Virus record (IMG/VR): IMGVR_UViG_3300017987_001891
Span: 1 to 64,000 of that record
Length of the DNA stretch: 64,000 nucleotides
DNA from: a virus
Reading direction: 5' to 3' (one strand)
The first letter of the stretch is position 1. Every line of letters starts with the position of its first letter. Below the pieces are notes generated by a model. That model did no database searches, was not told the DNA's origin, and saw only the letters and a list, made by a program, of their open reading frames with translations. Shown here piece after piece: positions 25,617 through 34,291 of this stretch. The translations under genes and the position numbers were made by a program.

Positions 25617-26290
25617 GTGTGATCCCGTCGCGCTTCGAGCATCCGAACCGATGGGGGTACAAGGCGATCATTGCCGGTAGCCGCTCGATCACGGACTTGT
25701 CTGTTGTCGGCGAGGCGGTGGAGTCGGCGCGTCTGGTTCACCCAATCCTCGAAGTGGTGTGCGGTGGTGCGCGGGGTGTGGATCGCCTCGGGGCGCAGTG
25801 GGCGGTGAAGTGCCGGATACCCGTTACGGTGTTCCATGCGGATTGGGATACCTACGGAAAGCGGGCGGGTTTCATCCGCAATGAAGAGATGGCGCAGTAC
25901 GCGAATTGTCTGATTGCGATCTGGGACGGGAAGAGTAAAGGGACCGCCCACATGATCGAAACGATGGAGGAAGAGGGGAATCTGGTCAGCGTCTATATTC
26001 CCGGCGTCGGCTCGGAAAAGCACGATGTGGCCTTCGCGATGTATCATCATCGGCGTCCCGAAATCTATCGGGAGTTCGAGCGGCTGGCGTTGGAGATGTG
26101 GAACACCGGGAGGAAGAGGTACAGTGCGCGGGCGATTATGCACGTGATCCGCTGGCATACCGATCTCCATGGTCCGGGCCGTTTCAAGATCAGCAATACG
26201 ATGGTCCGGCGATATGCGAAGTTGCTAATTAGAAACCACCCCGAGATGACTGGATTCTTCGAGTTTCGGGGGGAGGAAGAAAAGCCTTGA
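25592..26290 (+). CDS. DUF2493 (SLOG-like) protein
   Basis: 232 residues. The N-terminal part (about 22-135) matches DUF2493/YspA: AIIAGSRSITD, VVCGGARGVDRLGAQWA, FHADWDTYGKRAGFIRN and LIAIWDGKSKGT. This Rossmann-like fold is related to SLOG nucleotide-sensing domains. The C-terminal part (about 165-228) is a separate helical module of unknown role. Its stop codon lies in the -35 box of the 26287 promoter. Confidence 0.75.
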   Translation: MENPQDPLGVIPSRFEHPNRWGYKAIIAGSRSITDLSVVGEAVESARLVHPILEVVCGGARGVDRLGAQWAVKCRIPVTVFHADWDTYGKRAGFIRNEEMAQYANCLIAIWDGKSKGTAHMIETMEEEGNLVSVYIPGVGSEKHDVAFAMYHHRRPEIYREFERLALEMWNTGRKRYSARAIMHVIRWHTDLHGPGRFKISNTMVRRYAKLLIRNHPEMTGFFEFRGEEEKP

Positions 26291-26314
26291 CACGTACTTG
26301 AATCGGTGTATAAT
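26287..26314 (+). promoter_or_regulatory. Consensus sigma70-type promoter
   Basis: TTGACA (26287-26292) and TATAAT (26309-26314) with a 16-bp spacer. Both hexamers are perfect consensus. It fires into the small-gene cluster that starts at 26350. The TGA of the upstream gene (26288-26290) is inside the -35. Confidence 0.8.
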
Positions 26315-26349
26315 AGGAGTACGTTTTTCAACAACGAAGGAGCCTTGCA

Positions 26350-27009
26350 ATGAATCCTTTCGACGATCAACCTTCCGAGCGATGCCCGCTGTGCGGTGCG
26401 GGAGTGGCGGTGGCCTCGCGCCTGTTCGGTCGCCAGTTCAAGTGCGGTACGATACATACGATACAGGGCAACAATCACGAACGCCTCCCGATTCCTTCCA
26501 ACCGATGTCTACTCGAAACGGAGCTGGTCAACGGGCCGATGGACCCCGATGCGGTGTTCATGCCCGAACCGGCGAAGGCCGGTCAGGAGCGGAAGTGGGA
26601 AGCGGGGTCGCACTCCTCGGGTTACGTCCGCGAGGGTGTTCAGATTTTTCAGGGGAACCTCGTCGGTCGCTATATCGGGACCGGGGCGTATGTGCCTTAC
26701 TGGCGCGGTGTGGAGCATACCACGTTTGCCGGGATCGCGATACACAATTCGGACCCCACGGAAGACCACCAATCTCCGCTGGGGGTTCGTTGTGTCGGCG
26801 TCTTCGGGCCGTTCCCCTTGCTTCCCGGACTTGGGGAGCTTCATCAGGGGTGCATCGGTTGCGAGGTCTGGCCGGTGAACGATTCGCTGCTGTCGGGTCT
26901 TCCGACGGGGAGCATCGAACCTTGTGGGCGAATTTTCAAGATCGACGATCACCGGCTTCACCACATTCCGCTGGTCCACATTAAAATCGATGGCTACGCA
27001 TACGGATAG
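26350..27009 (+). CDS. Hypothetical protein, zinc-ribbon start
   Basis: 219 residues, first gene behind a consensus promoter, with AAGGAG before the ATG. CPLCGAG near residue 12 and CGT near 33 suggest a small zinc ribbon. The rest is beta-rich and unrecognised. Strong early expression is expected. Confidence 0.75.
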   Translation: MNPFDDQPSERCPLCGAGVAVASRLFGRQFKCGTIHTIQGNNHERLPIPSNRCLLETELVNGPMDPDAVFMPEPAKAGQERKWEAGSHSSGYVREGVQIFQGNLVGRYIGTGAYVPYWRGVEHTTFAGIAIHNSDPTEDHQSPLGVRCVGVFGPFPLLPGLGELHQGCIGCEVWPVNDSLLSGLPTGSIEPCGRIFKIDDHRLHHIPLVHIKIDGYAYG

Positions 27010-27018
27010 GAGGATACC

Positions 27019-27306
27019 TTGCCGAGGATGAAAGCATATTGGGAAGTGACTGACGCTCACCTGTTCTACGAGTCGCCGCTGGCCTACTTGATTGGGATCG
27101 AGGGCGGTAAGGCCGACGACGTGGACCGGGAGGAGGGCCGGGCGACGTGGGTTCCGAAGTCGCAGACGGAAGACGTGCGGATCGAGGGGGATCGTTTCTC
27201 GGGGTACGTCACGAAGTGGGTGTGGGATCAGAACAATCTCCAAGACGGGCCGCTTCACGAGGCGGTCGTTACCGGAGAGGAGGAGTTCGAGTGGGAACAG
27301 CGTTGA
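27019..27306 (+). CDS. Hypothetical protein
   Basis: 95 residues. TTG 27019 is chosen because AGGAGG ends 5 bp before it; an ATG three codons later is the alternative. Acidic, no family recognised. Confidence 0.7.
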   Translation: MPRMKAYWEVTDAHLFYESPLAYLIGIEGGKADDVDREEGRATWVPKSQTEDVRIEGDRFSGYVTKWVWDQNNLQDGPLHEAVVTGEEEFEWEQR

Positions 27307-27464
27307 AAAAGAAGTGTCCGACCTGTAAGGGGACTGGCCGGGAGCCGGACCCCCAGAAGCAGACCTTCGTTCCGGGTAAGGGCTGGGAGCGGCCCCTCGC
27401 GTGCTGCCGAATCTGCAACGGCACCGGACAGGTGCCTCGGGCACCCCGGAAGAAGTCCAAATGA
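27291..27464 (+). CDS. DnaJ-type zinc-finger mini-protein
   Basis: 57 residues, GTG start with GAGGAG upstream. CPTCKGTG and CRICNGTG are two copies of the CxxCxGxG motif of the DnaJ cysteine-rich domain, here without a J-domain. It might act as a small chaperone-like or zinc-binding protein. The partner is unknown. Confidence 0.7.
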   Translation: MGTALKKKCPTCKGTGREPDPQKQTFVPGKGWERPLACCRICNGTGQVPRAPRKKSK

Positions 27465-27898
27465 CCCCAAAATCGCAAAGGAGCGGGGCCGTGAGCGGTC
27501 CGGAGGGCTTGGCCCTACCTCGGAGCCTTCTGAGGTGGTTGGAGACGCTGAAAATGGCTCTCTGTCCCGAGCGGTGCGAAATCTGTGGGATGCCGATCCT
27601 CGCATCCGGTAACCGGGTGGTTCTTCGGCGTTCCGGTGGTCTGGAGTATACGACATGCGGGCGGCCCTCGTGCATCCGGGAGCTGCTGATCCGGGAATGG
27701 ATCGACCCTGATTCGATGTACCCGGTCTCGGTCAAGGACAGTGGGATCGAGACCGTGGAACCATTCACGTTACACATGACTTGCAAGAAGGAACCGAAAA
27801 ATGGAGACAGCGAAACCGACACCGTTACGGACGAACCCGAAGGGGAAAGCGATCCCCAAGTCGCAGCCGATGAGCGAGGAGGTGATCCGCCGGAGTGA
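27461..27898 (+). CDS. Hypothetical zinc-binding protein
   Basis: 145 residues, ATGA overlap with the previous stop. CEICGMPI and CGRPSC suggest a zinc site in the middle; the tail is acidic. No family is recognised. Confidence 0.65.
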   Translation: MTPKSQRSGAVSGPEGLALPRSLLRWLETLKMALCPERCEICGMPILASGNRVVLRRSGGLEYTTCGRPSCIRELLIREWIDPDSMYPVSVKDSGIETVEPFTLHMTCKKEPKNGDSETDTVTDEPEGESDPQVAADERGGDPPE

Positions 27899-28415
27899 GT
27901 ATCCCCCCGAGCTCGATTGGGTCAAGAAGGGGACGAAGCTGGTCTACGATATTCCTTGCGACGATGAGTCGCATCGTTTCGGCGAGCGTTCGGTTTACTA
28001 CCTGAGTGCTCGGATGTGCGTTTTCTGTCTGCGGGAGGTGGCCGGGGATAGCCGTGAAAAGGCGGGGATGATAGACGCCGAGACGATTGCGGCGATCTAC
28101 GAAGAGTACGGCATCTCCCCCGACTTGGAGCTGTTTTGGGCGAAAGCGGAATGCTGCCGCCACGGTAAGCATTCGTTTCATCATCTGCGTTATCACCGCA
28201 GCGAGTCGCAGGGGTGGGTGGCCTTCCGGCATCCGGAAACCCGTGAGGAGACCTGCGTGCTGTGCGCTCGTGAGCAGACGCAAGGTCTGGTCCTTTCCCC
28301 GAAGGCCGAGAAGCATTTGGAGTACATCAGCTTCTTCGATAAACGACCGAAGGAGCAGGTCGTCGCGGATGCGCTTGCGGGGATCGTCGCCGAACATCTC
28401 GGGGTTGGGAAGTAG
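27801..28415 (+). CDS. Hypothetical Cys/His-rich protein
   Basis: 204 residues with CVFC, CCRHG and CVLC, suggesting two metal sites. The start is uncertain. ATG 27801 has AAGGAA upstream but gives a 98-bp overlap; ATG 27870 reduces this to 29 bp. No family is recognised. Confidence 0.65.
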   Translation: METAKPTPLRTNPKGKAIPKSQPMSEEVIRRSEYPPELDWVKKGTKLVYDIPCDDESHRFGERSVYYLSARMCVFCLREVAGDSREKAGMIDAETIAAIYEEYGISPDLELFWAKAECCRHGKHSFHHLRYHRSESQGWVAFRHPETREETCVLCAREQTQGLVLSPKAEKHLEYISFFDKRPKEQVVADALAGIVAEHLGVGK

Positions 28416-28417
28416 CC

Positions 28418-28900
28418 GTGGGGGATATGGGAGACGATTTCCGGTTCATGCGCCGTGAGGCGAGGCAGCGGCGGGGCCGGAAAGAGGATGGCCGGATGCA
28501 GAACGCCAAGCGCGAGCTCGAAGAGCTGGGGTGGCGTGTGGGGGCCGGTCCCGACGACAAGAGCTTCGAGGTCCGAACGATGCAGGGCCATAAGTTTCAC
28601 TTCTGGCCGTACAAGGGTTGGTTTCAAGGTCCGCGTCAAGGCCGGGGTTTGAAGAAGCTCATCAAGGCCGGGAGGTGGGCGGATAAAAACGGCACACCCT
28701 CTTCAGCGTCGGGTTCCCAACCCCCACCCGACGCTGCTGCCGACCCTCATCCGCCTACCTCCCGGACCCCGGACCGAGAAGGGTTCTGGCCGAGTCACGG
28801 AGAGATCGAGCCGCAGCTCGATCCGGACGCGCCGATCAATCGTGCCGAGATCAGAAGGGGGTTGCTGGCCGAGAGGACGAAGGGAGTCAGCGATGCCTAG
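28418..28900 (+). CDS. Hypothetical protein
   Basis: 160 residues, GTG start 3 bp after the previous stop. The basic N-terminal half is followed by a Pro/Ser-rich linker and an acidic end. The start of the folded part, WRVGAGPDDKSFEVRT, is unrecognised. Confidence 0.65.
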   Translation: MGDMGDDFRFMRREARQRRGRKEDGRMQNAKRELEELGWRVGAGPDDKSFEVRTMQGHKFHFWPYKGWFQGPRQGRGLKKLIKAGRWADKNGTPSSASGSQPPPDAAADPHPPTSRTPDREGFWPSHGEIEPQLDPDAPINRAEIRRGLLAERTKGVSDA

Positions 28901-29168
28901 CGTGAAAGAGATTGTCGAGGCGTATCTGATCGAGAACGATTACGACGGTCTGGCCGGGGAGGAATGTGGGTGCGAGATCGACGATCTGATGGCGTGTTGC
29001 TGCGGCGACTCGATCATACACTGCGAGGCGGGATACAAGGTTCCCTGCCCCGAGCCGGGCGGGGAGGACGGCGAAGGGTACTGCCCGGCGCACGGGGATT
29101 GCGAGTGGCATATCTCGTCAGCCGAAGATGCAAAAGAGCGGCGGATGAAAAAAGAGGACAAGGGATGA
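28893..29168 (+). CDS. Small cysteine-rich protein
   Basis: 91 residues with nine cysteines between about residues 20 and 66 (CGC, CCC, C, CPEP, C), suggesting one or two metal sites. ATG 28893 overlaps the upstream gene by 8 bp. No family is recognised. Confidence 0.65.
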   Translation: MPSVKEIVEAYLIENDYDGLAGEECGCEIDDLMACCCGDSIIHCEAGYKVPCPEPGGEDGEGYCPAHGDCEWHISSAEDAKERRMKKEDKG

Positions 29169-29938
29169 AGATTACGAGCGGTGCATCGAGGGTTGTAATC
29201 CTTGTTGGCCGATGGGCAATTAAGCTTCCCCATCTCGGTCATGGCTGGAGACGCTTCTGCCTCGGGATGGTTGCGAACATGGACGAACGGCTGTGGTCGG
29301 GCTTTGACGAGAGGCTGTGCCCGGTTTTGTTCTGCGCTCCTCTTGGTCTTTTTCTCGTGATGCGGAGGGTGGATCGTGTTCTCCATTCCGAGTCCGAGGT
29401 GGAGGAGATCGGGGTTCGGGAGTTCTTCGCCGACGTTCCGGTAGCGCAGGACGAGAATCCGGATAACTACGGGTACATCGGTAACCGACTGGTGTGTGTG
29501 GATTACGCCCCGGTCTTCACTCCATCCGATACCCGCGACTACCTCAAACATCTCGATAGTTGGGTCAAAAAGTCTATAGGGGAATTGGAGGAGCAGGGCA
29601 AGGTTTCTCCCCAACAGCTCTTGGATGCGATTATGTGGTTTCGCCCTTTACAAATTCTGATTTCGGACCCGTGTGGCAAGGTACGTGTGGTGGTCTCGAT
29701 TTCGTTTTCTACTGCGGTCCAGAATTTCACATGGGATGCGGATTGTTTGGAGACCGCGCTGCGCGAGAACCTTCGTCGCCTGTACCATGCGGCGAAGGCC
29801 GATCAGATGGTCGTTCCGGTTGGGTTGCCTTACGAGGGGCATCCCCCGAAGTTATTCACGTGGCCGAAGACTGCGATGCCGACGGCGGATCAGATGCAGG
29901 CTATCGAGTCGATTATAGGAGCTTATCATGCACGCTAA
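29165..29938 (+). CDS. Possible protein-kinase-like fold protein
   Basis: 257 residues. Three landmarks appear in kinase order: GRWAIKLP near residue 17 (VAIK-like Lys), DENPDN near 97 (Dx4N catalytic-loop pattern) and VCVDYA near 109 (DFG-like Asp). The N-lobe has no glycine loop and the C-lobe is not recognisable, so this may be a degenerate or highly divergent kinase fold. It sits in the small-gene cluster. Confidence 0.4.
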   Translation: MKITSGASRVVILVGRWAIKLPHLGHGWRRFCLGMVANMDERLWSGFDERLCPVLFCAPLGLFLVMRRVDRVLHSESEVEEIGVREFFADVPVAQDENPDNYGYIGNRLVCVDYAPVFTPSDTRDYLKHLDSWVKKSIGELEEQGKVSPQQLLDAIMWFRPLQILISDPCGKVRVVVSISFSTAVQNFTWDADCLETALRENLRRLYHAAKADQMVVPVGLPYEGHPPKLFTWPKTAMPTADQMQAIESIIGAYHAR

Positions 29939-30329
29939 GTGTCCGCAGTGCGGTACGGTGGCGCGGGTTGTGTCCTGCGCCGGATGTGGCGATGATGTCG
30001 GGACGCTGCTGTGCCCGAAGTGCGGTTCGATCCCGGCGGTGAACATCGCGGGGTTGGAACGTGTCGCCGGGGAGACGGCTCCGGAGCCGAATCCGGCGGT
30101 GAATGTCGAGGCGTTCGACATCGGGGTGTGGAAGGCCGAGTTCTCGTCAGCGGTGATGGGGAAGAAAAACGATAAGGTGGATGCGCTGTTGGGTCAGATG
30201 CAGGGCCGGGGACTGCGGGCGAATTGGAGCCGCGAGGCCGAGGCGCAGATGTGGGAGTTCGGAGAGGATGCGGTGACCGAGCTGCTGCGGCTGTTCTTTT
30301 CCGAGGTGGACCGGGAGACGAAGCGATGA
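29928..30329 (+). CDS. Double zinc-ribbon protein
   Basis: 133 residues starting with CPQCGT, CAGCGD and CPKCGS, enough for a rubredoxin-like or double zinc ribbon. The C-terminal part is helical. Such small zinc proteins can act on host RNA polymerase or nucleases, but nothing here shows a target. Confidence 0.7.
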   Translation: MHAKCPQCGTVARVVSCAGCGDDVGTLLCPKCGSIPAVNIAGLERVAGETAPEPNPAVNVEAFDIGVWKAEFSSAVMGKKNDKVDALLGQMQGRGLRANWSREAEAQMWEFGEDAVTELLRLFFSEVDRETKR

Positions 30330-30916
30330 GGGTTTGGGAATGGTTCAAGGAGGTCTTCGGCATCGAGCGGGCGGTTCCGAACGGCGAGGTGACCGAGACG
30401 ATGAAGACCCGTTATTTCACCGTGAAGTACCCGCAGGGGATGAAGGAGAAGTACATCAAACGTCTCGACATCCTCTTCGAGCGGTTCATCCACGCAACCC
30501 GGATGGCAGCCTACGGTCATACGATGGTCAAGTACGAAGGGGTCGAGATCAACCTCGTCGGTCGGGGTTGGCTGAATCTGAATTTCGGTAACCCGCTCGG
30601 GCACTACGACATGTACGGCATGACGGTCCCGAGCAGCGATGGGCCGATCAGAATCTATCTCTGCGACCTGTCGGACGATTACGTGTACCACGAGCTCGCG
30701 CACTTTTTCATCATTCGGATCGCCTCGGGTCGCTTCGGGGTCTCCCCCGAGCTGCACGAGGCGTGGGCTGTGGCGATGGCGAAGCTGGCGAAGAGTGGCG
30801 GTCCGCCGTCCCCAACGATTGAGTCGATCCGAAGCTCGGGGGCTGTGCTTAATGCTCAGCTTGGACGGATGAAGCGCAAGGCGGGGCTGGAGCAGGAAGA
30901 TGAGGAAAAAGTTTAA
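30326..30916 (+). CDS. HExxH zinc metallopeptidase-like protein
   Basis: 196 residues. YHELAHFF (about 121-128) is an HExxH zinc site. ELHEAWAVAM (about 146-155) provides a downstream Glu that could be the third ligand of a gluzincin-type fold. No signal peptide. The same HELAH core occurs in the peptidase part of the 49276 protein. The substrate is unknown. Confidence 0.6.
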   Translation: MRVWEWFKEVFGIERAVPNGEVTETMKTRYFTVKYPQGMKEKYIKRLDILFERFIHATRMAAYGHTMVKYEGVEINLVGRGWLNLNFGNPLGHYDMYGMTVPSSDGPIRIYLCDLSDDYVYHELAHFFIIRIASGRFGVSPELHEAWAVAMAKLAKSGGPPSPTIESIRSSGAVLNAQLGRMKRKAGLEQEDEEKV

Positions 30917-31124
30917 TACAGCATTTATGCTGTTTCAGGTGTGGTGGAACCGGAAGATGCTCCACATCGAGGATCGCTACGGGATGGCTCGCACGGCGTG
31001 GGTCGGTCGCTGGCTCTGGTACAAGGCGGTTTGGCTGGCTACCCTGCCGATCAAGTGGAAGATCGACCGAAAATTAAAAGGAGAGTCTGATGGGAAGGAA
31101 GAAGGACGTGCGGGCGGTGTATAG
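30900..31124 (+). CDS. Small basic hypothetical protein
   Basis: 74 residues, rich in Trp, Lys and Arg, with a possible amphipathic helix. It overlaps the metallopeptidase gene by 17 bp. No family is recognised. Confidence 0.65.
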   Translation: MRKKFNTAFMLFQVWWNRKMLHIEDRYGMARTAWVGRWLWYKAVWLATLPIKWKIDRKLKGESDGKEEGRAGGV

Positions 31125-31233
31125 GCCGCTTCCGATATTTACCGTTCGCGGCGTCTCTCAGATGCAGGGTGCGGAGACCGCCGGTAAGTGCAAGAAGCCG
31201 AAGAAGGATAGGAGGAAGAACGATGGCGAGTAG
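31090..31233 (+). CDS. Basic micropeptide
   Basis: 47 residues, very basic at both ends, with a strong AAAGGAGA site 6 bp before the ATG. It overlaps both neighbours. No family is recognised; the ribosome site is the main evidence. Confidence 0.55.
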   Translation: MGRKKDVRAVYRPLPIFTVRGVSQMQGAETAGKCKKPKKDRRKNDGE

Positions 31234-31564
31234 TTGGCGTGATATTGCGGCGTTGGGGTTCTTCGCCGTTGTCGCGGTGGCGATGTATCGCTATACAGGC
31301 GGGTGGTCCCATGTGCATACGCTCGGGGTGGTTCGGGACCGGACGGGCAAGATCGTCGCGCATCGTTCGCTCATCAAGCTTATGGTGAATCCGTGGCTAT
31401 CGAAGATCGGGTATTACTTGGCTACCGATTATTGGGAAGATGGCGAAGTGCTCGGTCGTATTCGATTTTTTCGGATCGGTAAACAGCGTCGCGGCTGGAA
31501 ATGGAATAAAGAATTTCGTTTATGCGACGGCGATTATGTCGAAAAGCGAAGGAGGGTGTGGTGA
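31223..31564 (+). CDS. Membrane-anchored hypothetical protein
   Basis: 113 residues with an N-terminal membrane helix (IAALGFFAVVAVAMYRY) and a basic, beta-rich outer or cytoplasmic part. AGGAGG precedes ATG 31223. The function is unknown. Confidence 0.65.
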   Translation: MASSWRDIAALGFFAVVAVAMYRYTGGWSHVHTLGVVRDRTGKIVAHRSLIKLMVNPWLSKIGYYLATDYWEDGEVLGRIRFFRIGKQRRGWKWNKEFRLCDGDYVEKRRRVW

Positions 31565-32784
31565 GCGAAGCCTACGTCAACCTCGATACCGGCGAGGTCA
31601 ATATCTCCGGCGATGCGACGGAGCTGATCGAGGTTCGGTCGGAGCCGGTCTACAAGGGCATCGGAATTTCTCGGGCGATCCAGTCGCAGATTCACAAGAA
31701 TCGACTGCGAGCGGAGTGGACCGTAGAGTCGGCTGAGGACATCGAGGCGAGTTTTGATGGTCTTCCCGCTGCGCTGTCCGAGAGCTTGCGGCTGGGGATT
31801 CAGTGCCGACCGGTTACGAAGTTTGACTTTCGGAAAGAGGCTTCTCGCGATCCGGGGTACTTCGTGGCCCCTTACGTGCCGGTGTTCCGACCCCCGAAGT
31901 TCATCGGAAGCGAGCGGGAGCTCATCGAGGAGTTCGGCGTTCCGGGGCGTCCCCACCGCCGGGGGTTTCCGACGTGTCTGGATCAGCGGAGCGGCCTGTC
32001 GCCGGGTGCTCAGCGTCAGGCGCGGAAGATGTGGTCGTTCGCCGAGTGGTATGGGGTGAAGACGGTCGAGCCGCGTTTCTTTCAGGCGTCGTCGGCGATA
32101 CTGGACGAGGCGGACATTCCGCAGCTGGGTGTTCGGAGAGACCGGATTGTGCGGCCTGTTACGCGGTTTGATTCTAGCCCCGTGACGACCCTTGATCGAG
32201 TGAACGTCCGCCGGTTACTTCATCATGCTAAAGGTGTGGTGAAGAATGCCAACGATCATTTGATTTTCGACGAAACGGATAACGAGACGGCGCGGGCGCG
32301 GTTGCAGGCGTTTTACGACAACGTGTTTTCGGGGTCGCCGAGGCCGTCTCGCCCCGGTGTGCATGTCCGTGAGGTGGACATCGAGAATTATCCGAAGCGG
32401 ATCAAGGTGGATGTCGCGCCGAGGATCGTGCCGGAGTCGATTTCGATGGACTTCTCGATCACCCCTCAGAATGCGGAGTTCTACGAGGAGGTGGGGATCA
32501 GGGTGTCGCCGGTAACGAGTCTCGATTCTCCGGTTTTTGACCGGGGTACGTTTCGCCGTTTGGCGTTTTCACTGGTTCGGGCGGCGTTACCTGATCTACG
32601 TGCGCGGGAGCTGGTCAGTGTTCAACCGATGAGGCAGATCGTTCCCGGTAGTATCTATTTCACCGAGTTTGTTTACGGGAAGCGGAATCGAAAAGTTACG
32701 AGGCTGGATCGTCGGCCACGGCCTTCGGTTGTCGAGGGGCCGTTTCCGATTACGGTTACGAATCTGGATTATGAAAAGGAGTAA
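31561..32784 (+). CDS. Repeat protein with PVTxxD motifs
   Basis: 407 residues, GTG start in a GTGA overlap with GGAGG upstream. The motif [RS]PVTx[FL]D recurs: RPVTKFD, RPVTRFD, SPVTTLD and SPVTSLD, with KVTRLD and TVTNLD near the end. The protein may be built from related beta units. No family is recognised. It is the largest protein of the small-gene cluster. Confidence 0.7.
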   Translation: MSEAYVNLDTGEVNISGDATELIEVRSEPVYKGIGISRAIQSQIHKNRLRAEWTVESAEDIEASFDGLPAALSESLRLGIQCRPVTKFDFRKEASRDPGYFVAPYVPVFRPPKFIGSERELIEEFGVPGRPHRRGFPTCLDQRSGLSPGAQRQARKMWSFAEWYGVKTVEPRFFQASSAILDEADIPQLGVRRDRIVRPVTRFDSSPVTTLDRVNVRRLLHHAKGVVKNANDHLIFDETDNETARARLQAFYDNVFSGSPRPSRPGVHVREVDIENYPKRIKVDVAPRIVPESISMDFSITPQNAEFYEEVGIRVSPVTSLDSPVFDRGTFRRLAFSLVRAALPDLRARELVSVQPMRQIVPGSIYFTEFVYGKRNRKVTRLDRRPRPSVVEGPFPITVTNLDYEKE

Positions 32785-32787
32785 CGA

Positions 32788-33171
32788 ATGAACGAAGAGC
32801 AGAATCACGATTGGGCGTTTCACGCCGATGATATGGAGTGGCACCGCCGCATCAAGAAGATCGCTTCCGAGTGCGGGGCGTCTCGGGGGTGCTCGGAGGT
32901 GGCGACGATCCACCGGTTCGTTTCCCTGAAGGCTCTCTTCGAGGAACGGCGGAACGCGGTGGGGTGGGCCGTGGAGCACGTGCCTTTCCGGCTGTGGTCG
33001 GAAGACGATCTCCGTTCGCTGGCCGAGGTGTCCACCGATAACTACGTGGTCCTGATCGCCCGCGCCGCCCTCGAAGGGCAGTTGGCGCGGGAAGAGGCGC
33101 AGACCCGCATCGGCGTCGCGGCGATTTCGGCGGTCGAGCGGAACATGGCGGCGTGTAAGGACGACGAGTAG
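32788..33171 (+). CDS. Hypothetical protein
   Basis: 127 residues, mostly helical, no motif recognised. AAAGGAG precedes the ATG. Confidence 0.7.
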   Translation: MNEEQNHDWAFHADDMEWHRRIKKIASECGASRGCSEVATIHRFVSLKALFEERRNAVGWAVEHVPFRLWSEDDLRSLAEVSTDNYVVLIARAALEGQLAREEAQTRIGVAAISAVERNMAACKDDE

Positions 33172-33175
33172 TCCG

Positions 33176-33445
33176 ATGACGGCGAAGAAGAAGACACCCG
33201 AACCGGAGCCGATTTCCTTCGAGCGTGAGGAGATCGAAGAGGCTCCGATGGCGATGTTCTACAAGACCAAGGACGATTCCCTGTCGGCAGAGTGCAATCC
33301 GGCAGGGGATCACTTCGCCTTCTTTCAGGGGGAGTCGTTGGCATTGGAGGTTCAGACCCTCGAAGAGGTTCGCCGGATGGGTGCGTTCCTCCTGATGGTG
33401 TGGGAGAAGGAAGCCAAACGCGACGGCCCGGAGGATATAACTTGA
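33176..33445 (+). CDS. Hypothetical acidic protein
   Basis: 89 residues, acidic, ending in a helix (EVRRMGAFLLMVWEKE). No family is recognised. The stop overlaps the next TTG start. Confidence 0.65.
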   Translation: MTAKKKTPEPEPISFEREEIEEAPMAMFYKTKDDSLSAECNPAGDHFAFFQGESLALEVQTLEEVRRMGAFLLMVWEKEAKRDGPEDIT

Positions 33446-33768
33446 GCAAGTATGTCCGCCTCTATTGCAGTGATTTCGAGAAGTGGGGCTGGAGGTGTTG
33501 CTCCAGCTGCCACGACGATTGGCATGAGGGGTACGGTGATTGCTCGGATATGGAGGAGGAGTTCAAGGGCGACGATCTCCCTGCCGGGTTGCCCGAGGAG
33601 GTGGTGCTGGTTCAGGTATTCAAATGCTGCGGGGGAGGAGAGAACGGCGAAATCCTTGAGGACAGGTCGAAGGTCGCCGAGGCGGCATTGACGGCGATTA
33701 AGAACGGGCGGGCGCGGGAGTTGGACGGGTCGGAGTCGTTGGTCAATCCGTCGAGGGAGCCATTATGA
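33442..33768 (+). CDS. Cysteine-rich hypothetical protein
   Basis: 108 residues. TTG 33442 is chosen because GGAGG lies 7 bp before it. CCSSCHDDWHEGYGDC near residue 16 combines Cys and His like a zinc knuckle, and CC occurs again near 62. Confidence 0.65.
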   Translation: MSKYVRLYCSDFEKWGWRCCSSCHDDWHEGYGDCSDMEEEFKGDDLPAGLPEEVVLVQVFKCCGGGENGEILEDRSKVAEAALTAIKNGRARELDGSESLVNPSREPL

Positions 33769-34034
33769 GTTTCACCGATCAGAAGCCACGGATTGCGACT
33801 GCCGAGGAATGTACCCTCTCGTGGGGTGGTGCTCCGAACGGGGAGCGGTTTCGCTGTATGCTGTGCGGACATCGTTTTCAGCCGGGGGATCAATGGAGGT
33901 GGGTGTACAGTGGTGATACGGTAAACGTGACGGTTTGCGAGAAGTGCGATGGGGAGAACGCGGATGTGATTGCGCGGTGGAAGGCCCACGTTGCTGAGGC
34001 GAGACAACGGTTCTGGTGGTTTTTGAAGGGGTGA
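33765..34034 (+). CDS. Zinc-finger-like small protein
   Basis: 89 residues. CMLCGHRFQPGDQWRWVY with CEKCDGEN forms a treble-clef-like four-Cys site. ATGA-type overlap with the previous gene. The target is unknown. Confidence 0.7.
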   Translation: MSFTDQKPRIATAEECTLSWGGAPNGERFRCMLCGHRFQPGDQWRWVYSGDTVNVTVCEKCDGENADVIARWKAHVAEARQRFWWFLKG

Positions 34035-34039
34035 TCGGG

Positions 34040-34291
34040 ATGCGCGTTGTTCATTGCAAACGAGACGATTACGACGTTTACATTGGTCGCTCCTCGAAGT
34101 GGGGGAATCCCTTCGAGATTGGCAAGGACGGTACCCGCCGGGAGGTGATCGAGAAGTATGAAGAGTGGGTCAAGACCCAGCCCGAGTTGATGGCTTCGCT
34201 CTCGGAGTTGCGGGGGAAGGTGTTGGGTTGCTGGTGCGCTCCGAAGCCCTGTCATGGGGATGTGTTGCTCAGGATGGTGAACGATGAGTGA
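34040..34291 (+). CDS. DUF4326-family protein
   Basis: 83 residues. VYIGRSSKWGNPFEIG, then RREVIEKYEEWV and GCWCAPKPCHGDVL, are the DUF4326 signature. The family is common in phages and has no established function. ATG 34040 has AAGGGG upstream; GTG 34031 is an alternative start. Confidence 0.85.
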   Translation: MRVVHCKRDDYDVYIGRSSKWGNPFEIGKDGTRREVIEKYEEWVKTQPELMASLSELRGKVLGCWCAPKPCHGDVLLRMVNDE

